DNA of 64,000 nt from Candidatus Kapaibacterium sp. (GTDB lineage Bacteria > Bacteroidota > Ignavibacteria > Kapaibacteriales > JAEUSM01). The translations under genes and the position numbers were made by a program. The stretch lies in contig JAEUSM010000016.1 of the NCBI GenBank assembly GCA_016788785.1, positions 83,548-147,547 of the forward strand, written 5' to 3'. How positions within the stretch are numbered: position 1 is the stretch's first letter; each line of letters begins with the position of its first letter. Shown here piece after piece: positions 7,879 through 17,744 of this stretch. Below the pieces are notes generated by a model that was not told the origin of the DNA, searched no databases, and worked only from the letters and a program-made list of their open reading frames with translations.

Positions 7879-8967
7879 TTAATTAGTATAATTTGTAAGA
7901 ACTCTTTTTAAAGTTCCATCAAAACTAATTTCATAGAGGTTTCCATAAGGATTATCATATTTAAATACACAAACTCCTAAAGTTGAATCAGATAAAAAAC
8001 AAGCTGACAAACTAGAAAAAAAAGAACAAAAATTGTTAGACAAATCAATTCTGTTTATGAGTTTGACGTTTCCGTCATCTAAAACAGAATATCTGTAAAC
8101 AAAGTTGTGACCATTTTCTCCATAAGCAACAAAGACAAAAGATTTAGAATCACTTGACCAATGAATTATGCCATCAAATTCTCTAATTTCTAAATCTACT
8201 TTAGTATTGTTTATGTAAGACTCTGTACCAATTTGGTAAAAAGCAAACTTACCATTTGGACTTAATGAAGAAATTCTATATCCAGGTGGCAAAGTTATAT
8301 TAGGTATACCTATAGTTTTGGTTCCTTTTTGTAAATGTAATATTGAATTATCATTTAAAAAGAAATAGTCATTTCCCGGAGTAGAATTTGGTAACCAACT
8401 AATTATACCTACAGCTCCTTGACCTTGAGGAAGATTTCGAACAGGAAACAATTTATTGTCAATAGTAATTTCCACTTCCTCAACTTCACCACTTATAGGA
8501 TCGAATATTGCCCAATACGCATAATCTTTAACTTCTTCATTAGAATTAGTTGGATCACCTGAATACATAGGACTAAAAAACTTGTCCTTATTGTATGGAC
8601 ATGAGTTAAAAGTTGTATTGCTTGGTAATATTCGCCAAGTACTTCTTTTATTATCCCAAAATTTGTTAGCCATTGTAATTTCAATATTTGAACCCCTATC
8701 AATCATAACAAATCCACCCATTGACATTCCTTTAGAAATAAATACTTTACTTCTATCGGAATTGAAAGATATAAAATCTATTGGCACAAACCAAATATCT
8801 GGACTCTTATTAATACAAGAATCATGATTAATCCAATAATCCTTTATTGTATCTTTAGGTTCTATTGGGTTGTGATTTATTGGACTTTTATCTTCACAAC
8901 CCAATAACAAAATCATTAAAGTTGTAAAAATAGTAGATCTAATTAGCAAATTATTTAAATTTTTCAT
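7879..8967 (-). CDS. Lipoprotein with TolB/PD40-like propeller repeats, paralogue 1
   Basis: 362 aa from the ATG at 8967 (ten extra upstream codons were rejected as they precede the signal peptide). The lipobox is LLGC, followed by a low-complexity linker ending IEPKDTIKDY. Later repeats contain SLSPNGKFAFYQ and HWSSDSKSFVFVAYG, the SPDG/WSxDSKxxxF pattern of TolB/PD40-type beta-propeller blades. It ends with YEISFDGTLKRVLT. The linker and end match the two lipoproteins at 12550-14773, so these are paralogues. It is flanked by a broken clpX tail and by two copies of a repeat module, suggesting it moved here by segmental duplication. Cell-surface or periplasmic; function unknown. Confidence 0.75.
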   Translation of the reverse strand: MKNLNNLLIRSTIFTTLMILLLGCEDKSPINHNPIEPKDTIKDYWINHDSCINKSPDIWFVPIDFISFNSDRSKVFISKGMSMGGFVMIDRGSNIEITMANKFWDNKRSTWRILPSNTTFNSCPYNKDKFFSPMYSGDPTNSNEEVKDYAYWAIFDPISGEVEEVEITIDNKLFPVRNLPQGQGAVGIISWLPNSTPGNDYFFLNDNSILHLQKGTKTIGIPNITLPPGYRISSLSPNGKFAFYQIGTESYINNTKVDLEIREFDGIIHWSSDSKSFVFVAYGENGHNFVYRYSVLDDGNVKLINRIDLSNNFCSFFSSLSACFLSDSTLGVCVFKYDNPYGNLYEISFDGTLKRVLTNYTN

Positions 8968-9117
8968 TTTGCTATTTTCTCGTTTTTTGGCATACATAAC
9001 TATTCAATACATCAGTAGCTTTATCATCTAAAAAGTAAAGTTACAACAAAGGATTCAATATTCCTAATTATTTCTATATTTTTTTGATAGTAAGAGAAAA
9101 TAATATGGAATTTGTTT

Positions 9118-9530
9118 TTTGATGTCCCCCTCACCCCAACCCACTCCCTCGTAGAGGAGAGGGAGATTGATTGCTTATGCCCACTCACCCCCACTTCGAC
9201 TACGCTCAGTGACCGTTATCCCTCGTAGGGGAGAGGGAGATGTGTAGTAATGACCTCATCACTCTCACTTCGGCTCCGCTCTGTGGCCGTTATCCCTCGT
9301 AAGGGAGAGGGAATAAGTTGGTATGTTTTGGTAAGGATTCCACCCCGTCACTTCGTGCCACCCCTCAAGAGGGGAACCCAGAAAGCCACCCCGACCTTCG
9401 GTCACCCCTCCTAATTTAGGAAGGGAGTTTTAAACTGCACCCTTTGAGGGGAGCTGTCCGAAGGACTGAGGGGTTATCTTCTATGCTGAGACGCAAAGCA
9501 TTGCGTCTCTACGAATATGAATATTTTATT
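9118..9530. repeat. Intergenic repeat island 2
   Basis: Non-coding array of modules: CCCTC...GAGAGGGAG units near 9128-9170, 9218-9240 and 9292-9312; two copies of the CACTTCGACTACGCTCAGTG/CACTTCGGCTCCGCTCTGTG unit (9192-9215 and about 9259-9284); CACCCCGTCACTTCGTGCCACCCC at 9341-9366; then the composite module 9386-9522, a near copy of 7477-7614 in the same orientation. The 8968-9117 stretch before it is A/T-rich and shows nothing recognisable. Confidence 0.8.
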
Positions 9531-9531
9531 T

Positions 9532-10032
9532 CTAAAACCTTACTGTAAACCTAAAGCCAATATCATTCGAACCCATATACGGTAATATGGTTAGTTTCGA
9601 ATTGTCGCTGACGGTGAAGTCGAAAAGATGGGCGTCGGTGTAGGCGTCGATTGCTCCTACGCCATAGATGAGAAGCGTGAAAAATGCGAACAAATCGCGT
9701 TGGTTACGGCTGTTTTCTTTTTGCTGAAGCAAAATTGATTTGGCGAATTGATTTGTCGTTGTGTCAAATTCACGTTGTCGTGTAGTGAATTGGTTGTGCT
9801 GATAGATGACATTCGTGATGGTAAAGGCGGTTGCTCCCAAAAACAATGGTGCTTTCCAATATCGTTCTACGTACCACTGTCCCCAACCCGGAAAGGCAAT
9901 CGAACGAACGATTGCCCCTGTCGGTGATTTGGTCATTGTGAATGGTTTTTTCTCTGTTGTACTGTCACTTGGCTCTTGGCTCAAAAGCGACAGTGGGAGA
10001 ACGAACCATAGTAGGTAGAACAACGTTTTCAT
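9532..10032 (-). CDS. DUF5683 domain membrane/exported protein
   Basis: 166 aa with an N-terminal signal peptide (KTLFYLLWFVLPLSLLSQ). The DUF5683 hallmark follows: KSPTGAIVRSIAFPGWGQWYVERYWKAPLFLGA, with a GWGQxY motif next to a hydrophobic segment. A second hydrophobic stretch (FAFFTLLIYGVGAIDAYTDAHLF) suggests a helical hairpin, and a short beta C-terminus follows. The family is widespread in Bacteroidota and its function is not established. Its ATG overlaps the RidA stop codon as TAATG, so it is translationally coupled to the RidA gene. Confidence 0.82.
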   Translation of the reverse strand: MKTLFYLLWFVLPLSLLSQEPSDSTTEKKPFTMTKSPTGAIVRSIAFPGWGQWYVERYWKAPLFLGATAFTITNVIYQHNQFTTRQREFDTTTNQFAKSILLQQKENSRNQRDLFAFFTLLIYGVGAIDAYTDAHLFDFTVSDNSKLTILPYMGSNDIGFRFTVRF

Positions 10033-10409
10033 TAGATAACAGCGATTGCTTCGATTTCGATGAGAACATCTTTCGGTAAACGCGATACTTGAATGGTTGT
10101 TCTTGCAGGTGGATTTTCCGTAAAATACTCTGCATATACCGAATTAAACTCACCAAAATGGTTCATATCTTTTAAATAAACCGTTGTTTTCACGACGTTT
10201 TTTGCTGTTGCATTTGCTTCTTTGAGAATTGCATCAATGTTTTTCAGAACTTGTGCTGTTTGTTCTTTGATACCACCCTCAACAACTTCACCAGTTGGAA
10301 GAAGTGGAATTGAACCTGACAGAAAAATGAATGTTCCTGAAGTTTGAACAGCTTGGACATACGGTCCTATTGGTTGTGGTGCGTTTTGCGAATTGATTGT
10401 GTTTCTCAT
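10032..10409 (-). CDS. ridA: RidA family reactive-intermediate deaminase
   Basis: 125 aa from ATG 10409, the family's usual length; a 24-codon upstream extension was rejected. It matches the YjgF/YER057c/UK114 family: [13 protein letters not shown] near the start, [25 protein letters not shown], and the C-terminal [23 protein letters not shown], which includes the conserved Arg that binds the substrate carboxylate. RidA hydrolyses 2-aminoacrylate and other reactive enamines or imines released by PLP enzymes. It forms a TAATG-coupled pair with the DUF5683 gene. Confidence 0.93.
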   Translation of the reverse strand: MRNTINSQNAPQPIGPYVQAVQTSGTFIFLSGSIPLLPTGEVVEGGIKEQTAQVLKNIDAILKEANATAKNVVKTTVYLKDMNHFGEFNSVYAEYFTENPPARTTIQVSRLPKDVLIEIEAIAVI

Positions 10410-10539
10410 GTTTTTGTTGGTATTTGTTGCTAAAAACCATAGTAACAACCAATCTCGGTTTTTATTGGACAATGGAAACAATTCTGTCTACTACGTAAAC
10501 GTCAATGTTAACGATTTTTTTACTAATTGAAATAGCACT

Positions 10540-11178
10540 ATGCAAAATTCTTATTTGGTTCCAATGGTTGTGGAACAAACTTCTCGTGGCGAACGCTCCT
10601 ACGATATTTACTCGCGTTTGCTCAAAGAACGTATCATTTTTCTTGGTACTCCCATCGATGATGGTGTAGCGTCATTGGTTGTCGCTCAATTACTCTTTTT
10701 GCAATCCGAAGATCCGAAAAAAGATATTCATTTGTATATCAATTCACCGGGTGGATCAGTTTCTGCAGGGTTTGCAATTTACGATACAATGCAGTTTATT
10801 TCTCCTGATGTATCCACTATTTGCGTTGGTATGGCAGCGTCAATGGCACAAGTTCTTTTGTGTGCAGGTGCCAAAGGAAAACGTTTTGCGTTACCGCATT
10901 CAAAAATTATGATGCACCAACCTCTTGGTGGTACCCAAGGTCAATCGTCTGACATCGAGATTTACACTCGTGAGATGATTCGAACTCGTGATAGTTTGTA
11001 TAGCATCATTTCTCAACACTCTGGCAAAGATATCGAAACGATTCAAAAAGATGCTGACCGTGATAACTATATGTCTGCTCAACAAGCGATGGACTATGGT
11101 TTGATTGATACTATTTTTGATACGTCCAAAAAAGCGTCAAAAAATGGTGATGCCAAAGCTGAGGAAAAGAAAGACTAA
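10540..11178 (+). CDS. clpP: ATP-dependent Clp protease proteolytic subunit
   Basis: 212 aa. The serine protease core is complete: [12 protein letters not shown] forming the oxyanion region, nucleophile Ser101 in GMAASMAQ, His126 in MMHQPLGG, and the Asp in the [10 protein letters not shown] segment. A short propeptide may be removed before the [18 protein letters not shown] region. ClpP assembles into a double heptamer and degrades substrates unfolded by ClpX or ClpA/C. clpX begins 2 bp after the stop, so the two are co-translated. The same window encodes tmRNA, whose tagged products are classical ClpXP substrates. Confidence 0.97.
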   Translation: MQNSYLVPMVVEQTSRGERSYDIYSRLLKERIIFLGTPIDDGVASLVVAQLLFLQSEDPKKDIHLYINSPGGSVSAGFAIYDTMQFISPDVSTICVGMAASMAQVLLCAGAKGKRFALPHSKIMMHQPLGGTQGQSSDIEIYTREMIRTRDSLYSIISQHSGKDIETIQKDADRDNYMSAQQAMDYGLIDTIFDTSKKASKNGDAKAEEKKD

Positions 11179-11180
11179 GA

Positions 11181-12509
11181 ATGCCGAAAACATCCTCAAA
11201 AACATTGCAATGCTCTTTTTGCGGTCGCAATGATGAAGAAACCGATATGATGATTGCAGGGAACGACTGTTATATCTGCAATCATTGTGTCGAATCCGCT
11301 ACCTTGATGCTACAAAAGCAAGGTATTGACCAACCAGTACTTGATGCTGCAATTCGTTCTATTTTAGAAACACAAGGAATGAACAAACGCTCAGCTAATG
11401 GTAGTCAATATGGCAAAGCATCGTCGAATATTCCTGCTTTGACTTCTCTTCCAACTCCGTCGGAAATGAAGGCGAAATTGGATCAATATGTCATTGGTCA
11501 AGATACTGCAAAACGAATTATCTCCGTTGCGGTGTATAATCACTACAAACGATTGCAACACAATTTCAATTCGAAGCTCAAAGATGATGAGATAGAAATT
11601 GAAAAGAGCAATATTTTGCTCATTGGTCCAACTGGAACTGGGAAAACGCTTATTGCCCAAACCCTTGCGAGAATACTCAATGTTCCGTTTGCCATTGCTG
11701 ATGCGACAACAGTTACGGAAGCTGGGTATGTGGGTGATGATGTCGAAACTGTCCTACTCAATTTGTATCAAAATGCTGATTTTGATGTGGATAGAGCATC
11801 GATGGGTATTGTGTATATCGATGAGATAGACAAAATCGCACGTAAATCTGAATCGACTTCCATTACTCGAGATGTATCTGGCGAAGGTGTGCAACAAGCG
11901 TTGCTGAAAATATTGGAAGGAACTGTCGCAGGTATACCGCCAAAAGGTGGACGCAAACACCCTGACCAACCACTCATTCAATTGAACACAAAAAATGTAT
12001 TGTTTATTTGTGGTGGTGCATTCGACGGTATAGAAAAAATCATCGAAAAACGGAAACGTACTGTTTCCATTGGTTTTACGGCTGAAACACAAGATTCCAT
12101 CAAACAATCAGTGGAATTGCTTTTGGATACCGAACCAGATGATTTGGTGAAATACGGATTTATCCCTGAGTTGGTGGGGCGTATACCGGTTATTTCCCCA
12201 CTCCATGCACTCACCGACGAAGCATTATTGGAAATACTCACAAAACCAAAAAACGCCATCGTCAAACAATACCAAAAGCTCTTCGAATACGAAGGAGTTG
12301 ACTTATCCTTCACCCCAGATGCTTTGGAGGCAATCGTACAAATTGCCAAAAAACGCAATACAGGAGCGAGGTCACTTCGAGCGGTGATAGAACATGCGAT
12401 GCTGCCGATAATGTACGATGTCCCCGACAAAAAGGGCGTACTTACCTGCACCATCACCAAGGACGTTATCACCGAAAAAGCCGAACCATCCTACACCTTC
12501 AAAAAATAA
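11181..12509 (+). CDS. clpX: ATP-dependent Clp protease ATP-binding subunit ClpX
   Basis: 442 aa, full length. The N-terminal zinc-binding domain has C11-x2-C14 and C33-x2-C36. The AAA+ module has Walker A GPTGTGKT and Walker [12 protein letters not shown]. The family pore-1 region and the [18 protein letters not shown] stretch are present, as are the sensor-2 residues in [10 protein letters not shown]. ClpX recognises substrates, including ssrA-tagged proteins, and unfolds them into ClpP. The last roughly 150 bp plus the terminator are duplicated as a broken fragment at 7683-7858. Confidence 0.98.
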   Translation: MPKTSSKTLQCSFCGRNDEETDMMIAGNDCYICNHCVESATLMLQKQGIDQPVLDAAIRSILETQGMNKRSANGSQYGKASSNIPALTSLPTPSEMKAKLDQYVIGQDTAKRIISVAVYNHYKRLQHNFNSKLKDDEIEIEKSNILLIGPTGTGKTLIAQTLARILNVPFAIADATTVTEAGYVGDDVETVLLNLYQNADFDVDRASMGIVYIDEIDKIARKSESTSITRDVSGEGVQQALLKILEGTVAGIPPKGGRKHPDQPLIQLNTKNVLFICGGAFDGIEKIIEKRKRTVSIGFTAETQDSIKQSVELLLDTEPDDLVKYGFIPELVGRIPVISPLHALTDEALLEILTKPKNAIVKQYQKLFEYEGVDLSFTPDALEAIVQIAKKRNTGARSLRAVIEHAMLPIMYDVPDKKGVLTCTITKDVITEKAEPSYTFKK

Positions 12510-12538
12510 AAAAAGCCCACATACGTGGGCTTTTTTTT
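12507..12538 (+). terminator. Bidirectional terminator between clpX and the lipoprotein genes
   Basis: AGCCCAC (12514-12520), ATAC loop, GTGGGCT (12525-12531) flanked by A and T runs. It lies in a 40-bp gap between convergent genes and can end both the clpPX transcript and the minus-strand lipoprotein operon. Confidence 0.9.
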
Positions 12539-12549
12539 ACGAATTAAAT

Positions 12550-13620
12550 CTACTTCACAAAAGTTAGCTGTCTCACATACTTACCGTCGATGGTGATTTC
12601 GTGGAGATTTGCTATATCTCCGTTATGGTCTCGCATGGAAACTGCTAATGTTGTTGGTGAAAGGAATGCAAGTTGTCGGTGGTTCTCACTTCCATATACA
12701 TATTTGCAGAATTGTTTCCTTGCATTAATCATGTACTTGTAAGTAAATGACGAAGTAAACGGATTAGACTCTTGTAAATCAAAAATATAGGTATTTGTAA
12801 ATCCTTGTATAGCCAAATATCTGCTGTCTGGGGACCAAGCCATCGAAAAAGTATGACTATTGACTTCCAAATTTTTTACGCGAATACCATTTATGGTATA
12901 ATAGTCGTAGTTCAGATTGTAATCTCTGTATTTTCTTAAGGTATATTTTTTATCTGGGCTTATAGAAATACTTTGTACATTCTCAGTTGAAACATTTACA
13001 AACCTATCTTCTTGAACTATATATTCTCCTAAAGTATCCAGAGAATGTAATCTATCCGTCAAAGTTGCATTATCAAAAGTCCAATTAGTAAATCCACCTC
13101 CACCTTGATATTCTACACCGTATTTACCCCATGTTGAAGGAGTAACTTCTACAAACTCTTTAGATATAATATCAACTATAAAATAGGTTTGTCCACCAAC
13201 AATTTTACCCTTGCTGTTTTTATGATAACCACTACACCCTAGTAGAATTTTTGAATTATCTTTAGGTGAAAAACATACTATATAGCCAAAGTCTATATTA
13301 TACTCTTTTGGTATAATTTCAAATGGATTAATATTTATAATTTGTAAAGATTTAGTATTTAGCAAAGTTCTATGTGCAATTACAAGTAAGTCTCCATTAA
13401 CGGATGTTCCAAGTGCGTCATGAATAAAGTTTGGTAAATTCTTATTTTTTGGCAGTGGACATTCATTTTCATCATCAAATGGAACACCATCAGGGCATGT
13501 AGGACAAATGTATTTAATTGTATCTTTTGGCTCTACAGGGTCTGGTTGATTATTATGTTCATTACAGGATGTAACGAACATAAATATTAGAATAAGATTT
13601 AATAATAGAAATGTTTTCAT
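12550..13620 (-). CDS. Lipoprotein with TolB/PD40-like propeller repeats, paralogue 2
   Basis: 356 aa. The signal peptide ends in a lipobox (FVTSC). After it comes the linker PDPVEPKDTIKYICPTCPDG, where three cysteines (two in CPTC, one in NECPLP) form a small Cys cluster. Propeller-like blades contain SISPDKKYTLRKY and AWSPDSRYLAIQG. It ends in LHEITIDGKYVRQLTFVK, shared almost verbatim with the gene just upstream. It is the last gene of a minus-strand cluster: subtilisin, paralogue 3, then this one, with gaps of 4 bp each. The coupling to a T9SS peptidase hints at a surface role, but no function is known. Confidence 0.75.
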   Translation of the reverse strand: MKTFLLLNLILIFMFVTSCNEHNNQPDPVEPKDTIKYICPTCPDGVPFDDENECPLPKNKNLPNFIHDALGTSVNGDLLVIAHRTLLNTKSLQIININPFEIIPKEYNIDFGYIVCFSPKDNSKILLGCSGYHKNSKGKIVGGQTYFIVDIISKEFVEVTPSTWGKYGVEYQGGGGFTNWTFDNATLTDRLHSLDTLGEYIVQEDRFVNVSTENVQSISISPDKKYTLRKYRDYNLNYDYYTINGIRVKNLEVNSHTFSMAWSPDSRYLAIQGFTNTYIFDLQESNPFTSSFTYKYMINARKQFCKYVYGSENHRQLAFLSPTTLAVSMRDHNGDIANLHEITIDGKYVRQLTFVK

Positions 13621-13624
13621 AAGA

Positions 13625-14773
13625 TTACTTTACAAAAGTTAACTGTTTCACATACTTACCATCTAAAGTAATCTCATGTATATATGCATAGTTTGAATTA
13701 TGATCTTGCATAGCAATTGCCAAATTATTTGAAGGCAAAAATGTGATATTTCTATAGATATCATCCCAAATATATTTGCAGAATTGTTTTCTAGGTATAA
13801 TTTTATTTACAAGAGAATAATTTACTGGACCACTTAAAGGTGGTTTATTTTCATCTAATAGTTTGTATACCCAAATTCCCGAAAATTCTTCAAGCTCATA
13901 ATTTGAACCAAAAGTTTTAGAATATATTGATCCAGTTATGGCCATATATTTAGAATCGTTAGACCAAGAAACACCAGTAATTTTTTCAATAGTAGAATCT
14001 ATTGCAATTTGTTGAGTATTTATGTATAAATGTTGCGTATTTAAATCAGGAAATTGATATCTAATTTCAACTGTGAAATTCGCATTAGGACTTTTCGAAA
14101 TTATTTTTCCCGGATAACCAGAAGGAATAATAAATCGGTCTGCTTTGATATAGTAACTACCCCAATCATCACTAAATTCTAATGAGGTGGCATTTCCAGA
14201 ATGCCCAATCCACGAAACTATTGAACCTTTCTCCCAACCTAAATTTCCTGCTTTACCAAATAAAGAAGGCGATATTTTTTCAACAGATTTATCAATAAAA
14301 TCAATTATAAAAATTCCTCGACCTTTAACTATAATTCCAGATTCATCCGGTAAATTCGTTTCTGTTGTCATTAAAACTTTAGTATTTTCAAGAGGGCTAA
14401 AAGCAATTAAACTCGCATCAACATTCGAAGCACCAAATTCAAGAGGTATAACTTCGCTTGGTAACAAAGAATAAATTTGTTTTGAGAATAAATTCATTAC
14501 CCTAGTACTATCAATTATAATATAATCACCCTTAAAGGAAGTAGCCACTGCAAATTGATTAAACTCTCTAAGATTTCTCCATTGGTAATTGTTGAGATTA
14601 TATGGTAAAGGACATTCTTCAACGCTATCAAATGGTACACCATTAGGACAACTAGGACACTTATATGTTACAGTATCTTTTGGTTCTTTAATATCTGGTT
14701 GATTACCTTGGTCGTTACACGAAGTAACGACCATAAGTAATAGAAAAAGACTTGAATAGTTTATGGTTTTCAT
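13625..14773 (-). CDS. Lipoprotein with TolB/PD40-like propeller repeats, paralogue 3
   Basis: 382 aa, paralogous to the following gene and to 7879-8967. The lipobox is VVTSC, then the KEPKDTVTYKCPSCPNG linker with the same CPxC cluster and a third Cys in EECPLP. Blade-like motifs include SKSPNANFTVEI and SWSNDSKYMAITG. The C-terminus HEITLDGKYVKQLTFVK is nearly that of paralogue 2, so the pair looks like a tandem duplication. It begins 4 bp after the subtilisin stop codon and is certainly in its operon. Confidence 0.75.
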   Translation of the reverse strand: MKTINYSSLFLLLMVVTSCNDQGNQPDIKEPKDTVTYKCPSCPNGVPFDSVEECPLPYNLNNYQWRNLREFNQFAVATSFKGDYIIIDSTRVMNLFSKQIYSLLPSEVIPLEFGASNVDASLIAFSPLENTKVLMTTETNLPDESGIIVKGRGIFIIDFIDKSVEKISPSLFGKAGNLGWEKGSIVSWIGHSGNATSLEFSDDWGSYYIKADRFIIPSGYPGKIISKSPNANFTVEIRYQFPDLNTQHLYINTQQIAIDSTIEKITGVSWSNDSKYMAITGSIYSKTFGSNYELEEFSGIWVYKLLDENKPPLSGPVNYSLVNKIIPRKQFCKYIWDDIYRNITFLPSNNLAIAMQDHNSNYAYIHEITLDGKYVKQLTFVK

Positions 14774-14777
14774 AATA

Positions 14778-17489
14778 TTATCTCACTATCATAATTTTGT
14801 AACTATAAACTTTATTGTCATTAACAACATCAACAAAATAACTACCAATCGGAAGTTTTGAAACATCAATTGAAATAGGAGTATTGATCTGTGATGGTTC
14901 AATTTCTACAGAATTTATCACTTCACCTAATAAAGTACGAATTTTTACCTGATTTTTAGAAGTTAATGCTTCTTTCCATTGAACATTAATGTATGAATGT
15001 GCAATTGACGGATAAACAAAATGAAGTTCTTCCGCAGTTCCTTTTGCAACTGTTGTTGGAGTGATCACTTTTGCAAATATCGATAGATTTACTCCTAAAT
15101 CACCTGTCGCTGGCAATAAAGCAATTAGTGCGTTTTTATTATCGTAAAGTGCATATTGAAATGTACTAACATCAACAATACCACTTTTCATGTATGGACC
15201 TCCTCTATGATGTATAATACCAGGCAATAAATTATGACCTGGTGTCAATAAATGACCTCCATCATCTTCAGAATTATTATGACTACCTGGTAGTACGACA
15301 GAATACCCATGTTGCATTTGAGGATTTGCAAGTGACCATCCTGAAGGTTTTGTTCTACCACTTACACCCCAAGTATAAATTGGAGAAGTATAATCAATAT
15401 TAGTAGGTAATACAATTTGACCTGTTACTTTTCTTACTTTTACACGGTAATTTCCAAAATATTGACTTTCATTCCAATCTGATGCTTCTGCAAAAGACAT
15501 AGTCCAATTTGGATTTCCCTTTGCAAGTGGATGAAGTTCCCATTCTCCAAATCCAAGAGTCACAGTACTTCCCTTTAAAACTCTATATCCATCATGTAAC
15601 ATTCTAAATGCATCACCTGCATTAACTTGACCCCAACCTGAATAAATATCAAAATCTTCGAGATGATTATTAAATCCTCTTTGTCCTATTCTATCTTCAG
15701 CACTTGCCTTTAATATACCTTGATAATCTTCAGGTTCTAAATCATTAAAAAAACCGTAGTTTACTGCATATGACCTTAACAAGCCATATATACCAGAGGT
15801 AATTGCTGCGGAAATTGATGTTCCCTCAGTTTGTTCAAAACCAATGTTAACGTTATTCCCTGGATCTGCGATTTCGGATATTAAGACTGCTCTATTTAAA
15901 TCTTGGACAGGATCTGGATAAGGGTGATTTCTTCTTTCACCTGTTGACACTATAAAGTCAAGAGTTCTACCAAAATTAGAATATCGTACTCGATCTTTTT
16001 GATATGTAGTATTTCCTTGTAAAGTTGGATGTCTTTCACCAGCAGCACCAACACAAGTGATTAAATGTTCTTCGTAACTAGCTGGATATCTTGGAAATCC
16101 ATCTTTTTGATATTCATAAGTATTGTAATTTTGATATCCTGATAATTCACAATTACCATTACAACCAGCAGTATCTGCATCATTTCCCCTTCCCGTAACA
16201 ACACTAACATTATTTACAAATGCATACTGAATAGCATGTTGAAGGCTTGAAGATGGAAATGTAACCCATGAACAGTTTAGTATATCTACTTGATTCCCAT
16301 ATCCAGTACGTGGATTTCTTGAAGAATTTTCAAGGATGGCACTTATAAAAGCAGAAGGCGTTCGATTTTTGTATGGATCTGGATCAATGTCCCATTGTAC
16401 AACTTTTAGGGCATATAATTTACACCCAAAATTATTTCCACCCCAGCCTCCAGCTACACCTGCAATTCCATCATCACATTGAGATGTACGATCATTAGTT
16501 CTAGCCGCTGCTACACTAGCACATAGTGTACCATGCCAAGCCCAACGATTAATCGTTGTAAAATCAAAACTAGGAGGAAGATAGTTAAAGCCATATGCAA
16601 CTTTATTATTTGGTAGAATACCACCATTAGGAAGATTAAATTCACACTTATCATATTGAATGCCATCGTCAATTATCCCTATTTCTATTTCAGGAAGTCC
16701 TGTTTCATATGCCCATACACTTTCAATGTCTGTCAATTGAGGTTGAAAGGCTTTTTGATTTCCATACCTTAAATCACTAGGAATTGTAGTTGGTTTATAA
16801 TAAAAACAAGGTTCTACATAATACAATGAATTCTGGTATGCAACTGTTAATGCAAAACTAGATGATAAGACACTAGTATCATTTGAAAGAATTCCTTCGA
16901 AATACAAATAATCTTGACAAACAACAGTATCACCAAGAATAGAAATAGAGATTGTATCTTCACAAGGATTAGCAGAGGTTAATCTTCTTAATGTATCTAT
17001 ACCTTTTGCTAGCATTGCATTTGCTAATAATGAATCTGAAGTAACTTGATGAGGGGTAAATCTTTGAGAAAATAAGTAGATTTTTTGATTTGTTGTCAAT
17101 AGACCCATTTGAGTTTCAGAATTTTTAGCTTTATTAGATAAGTTATCATCAAAATTATAAGTGTAACATAGATTTTCTAACCGTAAAGCATTTCGTTTGA
17201 ACTTGATGATAACTGTATTTGGTGAATATGAAGTATCAGGTGGAGGCCATGAAACTACTTGAGCATTACCTAGTGCATCACTAAGCCGGATGTCCCAACC
17301 TTGCCCATAACTTTGCGGAGTAGTTATGAATGTAGAGCAAATCATAAGGAAAGCAAAAAGCAGGGTTTGCTTATACCAATTGATATTGCCGGTCTGCCGG
17401 TCTGCCGGTCTGCCGGTCTGCCGAAAGTGTTGAAGAAAGAGAGAAACTACCAATATTTTTGGTAGTGGTCGAAGGGTTAAATAAACCAT
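14778..17489 (-). CDS. Secreted S8 (subtilisin-like) protease with T9SS sorting domain
   Basis: 903 aa from the in-frame ATG at 17489. The catalytic triad is visible: Asp in EIGIIDDGIQYD (about residue 272), His in WAWHGTLCASVAAAR (about 319) and Ser in EGTSISAAITSGIYGLL (about 558). The C-terminal roughly 75 residues are a type A T9SS sorting domain ending LPIGSYFVDVVNDNKVYSYK. The true signal peptide seems to be residues 35-63, after a stretch encoded by an 8-bp tandem repeat. A second ATG at 17493 has better Shine-Dalgarno spacing (GAGG, 7 nt), but is in another frame and reads a peptide of only 40 codons. The start is therefore uncertain and possibly phase-variable. Substrate unknown. Confidence 0.88.
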   Translation of the reverse strand: MVYLTLRPLPKILVVSLFLQHFRQTGRPADRQTGNINWYKQTLLFAFLMICSTFITTPQSYGQGWDIRLSDALGNAQVVSWPPPDTSYSPNTVIIKFKRNALRLENLCYTYNFDDNLSNKAKNSETQMGLLTTNQKIYLFSQRFTPHQVTSDSLLANAMLAKGIDTLRRLTSANPCEDTISISILGDTVVCQDYLYFEGILSNDTSVLSSSFALTVAYQNSLYYVEPCFYYKPTTIPSDLRYGNQKAFQPQLTDIESVWAYETGLPEIEIGIIDDGIQYDKCEFNLPNGGILPNNKVAYGFNYLPPSFDFTTINRWAWHGTLCASVAAARTNDRTSQCDDGIAGVAGGWGGNNFGCKLYALKVVQWDIDPDPYKNRTPSAFISAILENSSRNPRTGYGNQVDILNCSWVTFPSSSLQHAIQYAFVNNVSVVTGRGNDADTAGCNGNCELSGYQNYNTYEYQKDGFPRYPASYEEHLITCVGAAGERHPTLQGNTTYQKDRVRYSNFGRTLDFIVSTGERRNHPYPDPVQDLNRAVLISEIADPGNNVNIGFEQTEGTSISAAITSGIYGLLRSYAVNYGFFNDLEPEDYQGILKASAEDRIGQRGFNNHLEDFDIYSGWGQVNAGDAFRMLHDGYRVLKGSTVTLGFGEWELHPLAKGNPNWTMSFAEASDWNESQYFGNYRVKVRKVTGQIVLPTNIDYTSPIYTWGVSGRTKPSGWSLANPQMQHGYSVVLPGSHNNSEDDGGHLLTPGHNLLPGIIHHRGGPYMKSGIVDVSTFQYALYDNKNALIALLPATGDLGVNLSIFAKVITPTTVAKGTAEELHFVYPSIAHSYINVQWKEALTSKNQVKIRTLLGEVINSVEIEPSQINTPISIDVSKLPIGSYFVDVVNDNKVYSYKIMIVR
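17388..17423. repeat. 8-bp tandem repeat, 4.5 units, within the subtilisin 5' end
   Basis: Four exact units of GCCGGTCT at 17388-17419 plus half a unit to 17423. Eight is not a multiple of three, so gain or loss of a unit shifts the reading frame between the start codon and the signal peptide. This is the classic structure of a slipped-strand contingency locus. Confidence 0.9.
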
Positions 17490-17744
17490 TCATAGGGTTA
17501 CCTCATATATAAAGGTTGATAAAAAAATGTATATTACAATGTGTATCCTGATTTTATGTGAAGAAAGTAAAAATATGCACCCCTTTTTTCTCTTAACTCT
17601 CGCTTTTTCGTTTACATCACTAATTAACTATTTATATCTTTAGTCTCTTCTTGGATTAAATTACTGCATTAATTTGAATTCTCCAAATTTTTTGTATAAT
17701 TTTTTGATATTTCGTGAAATTAATATTGATTTTGTTGATTATAT

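Noticed and set aside
7381..9530. CRISPR-like or insertion-sequence interpretation of the repeats
   Set aside because: Repeats are not equally spaced with unique spacers, there is no cas gene, no transposase and no target-site duplication.
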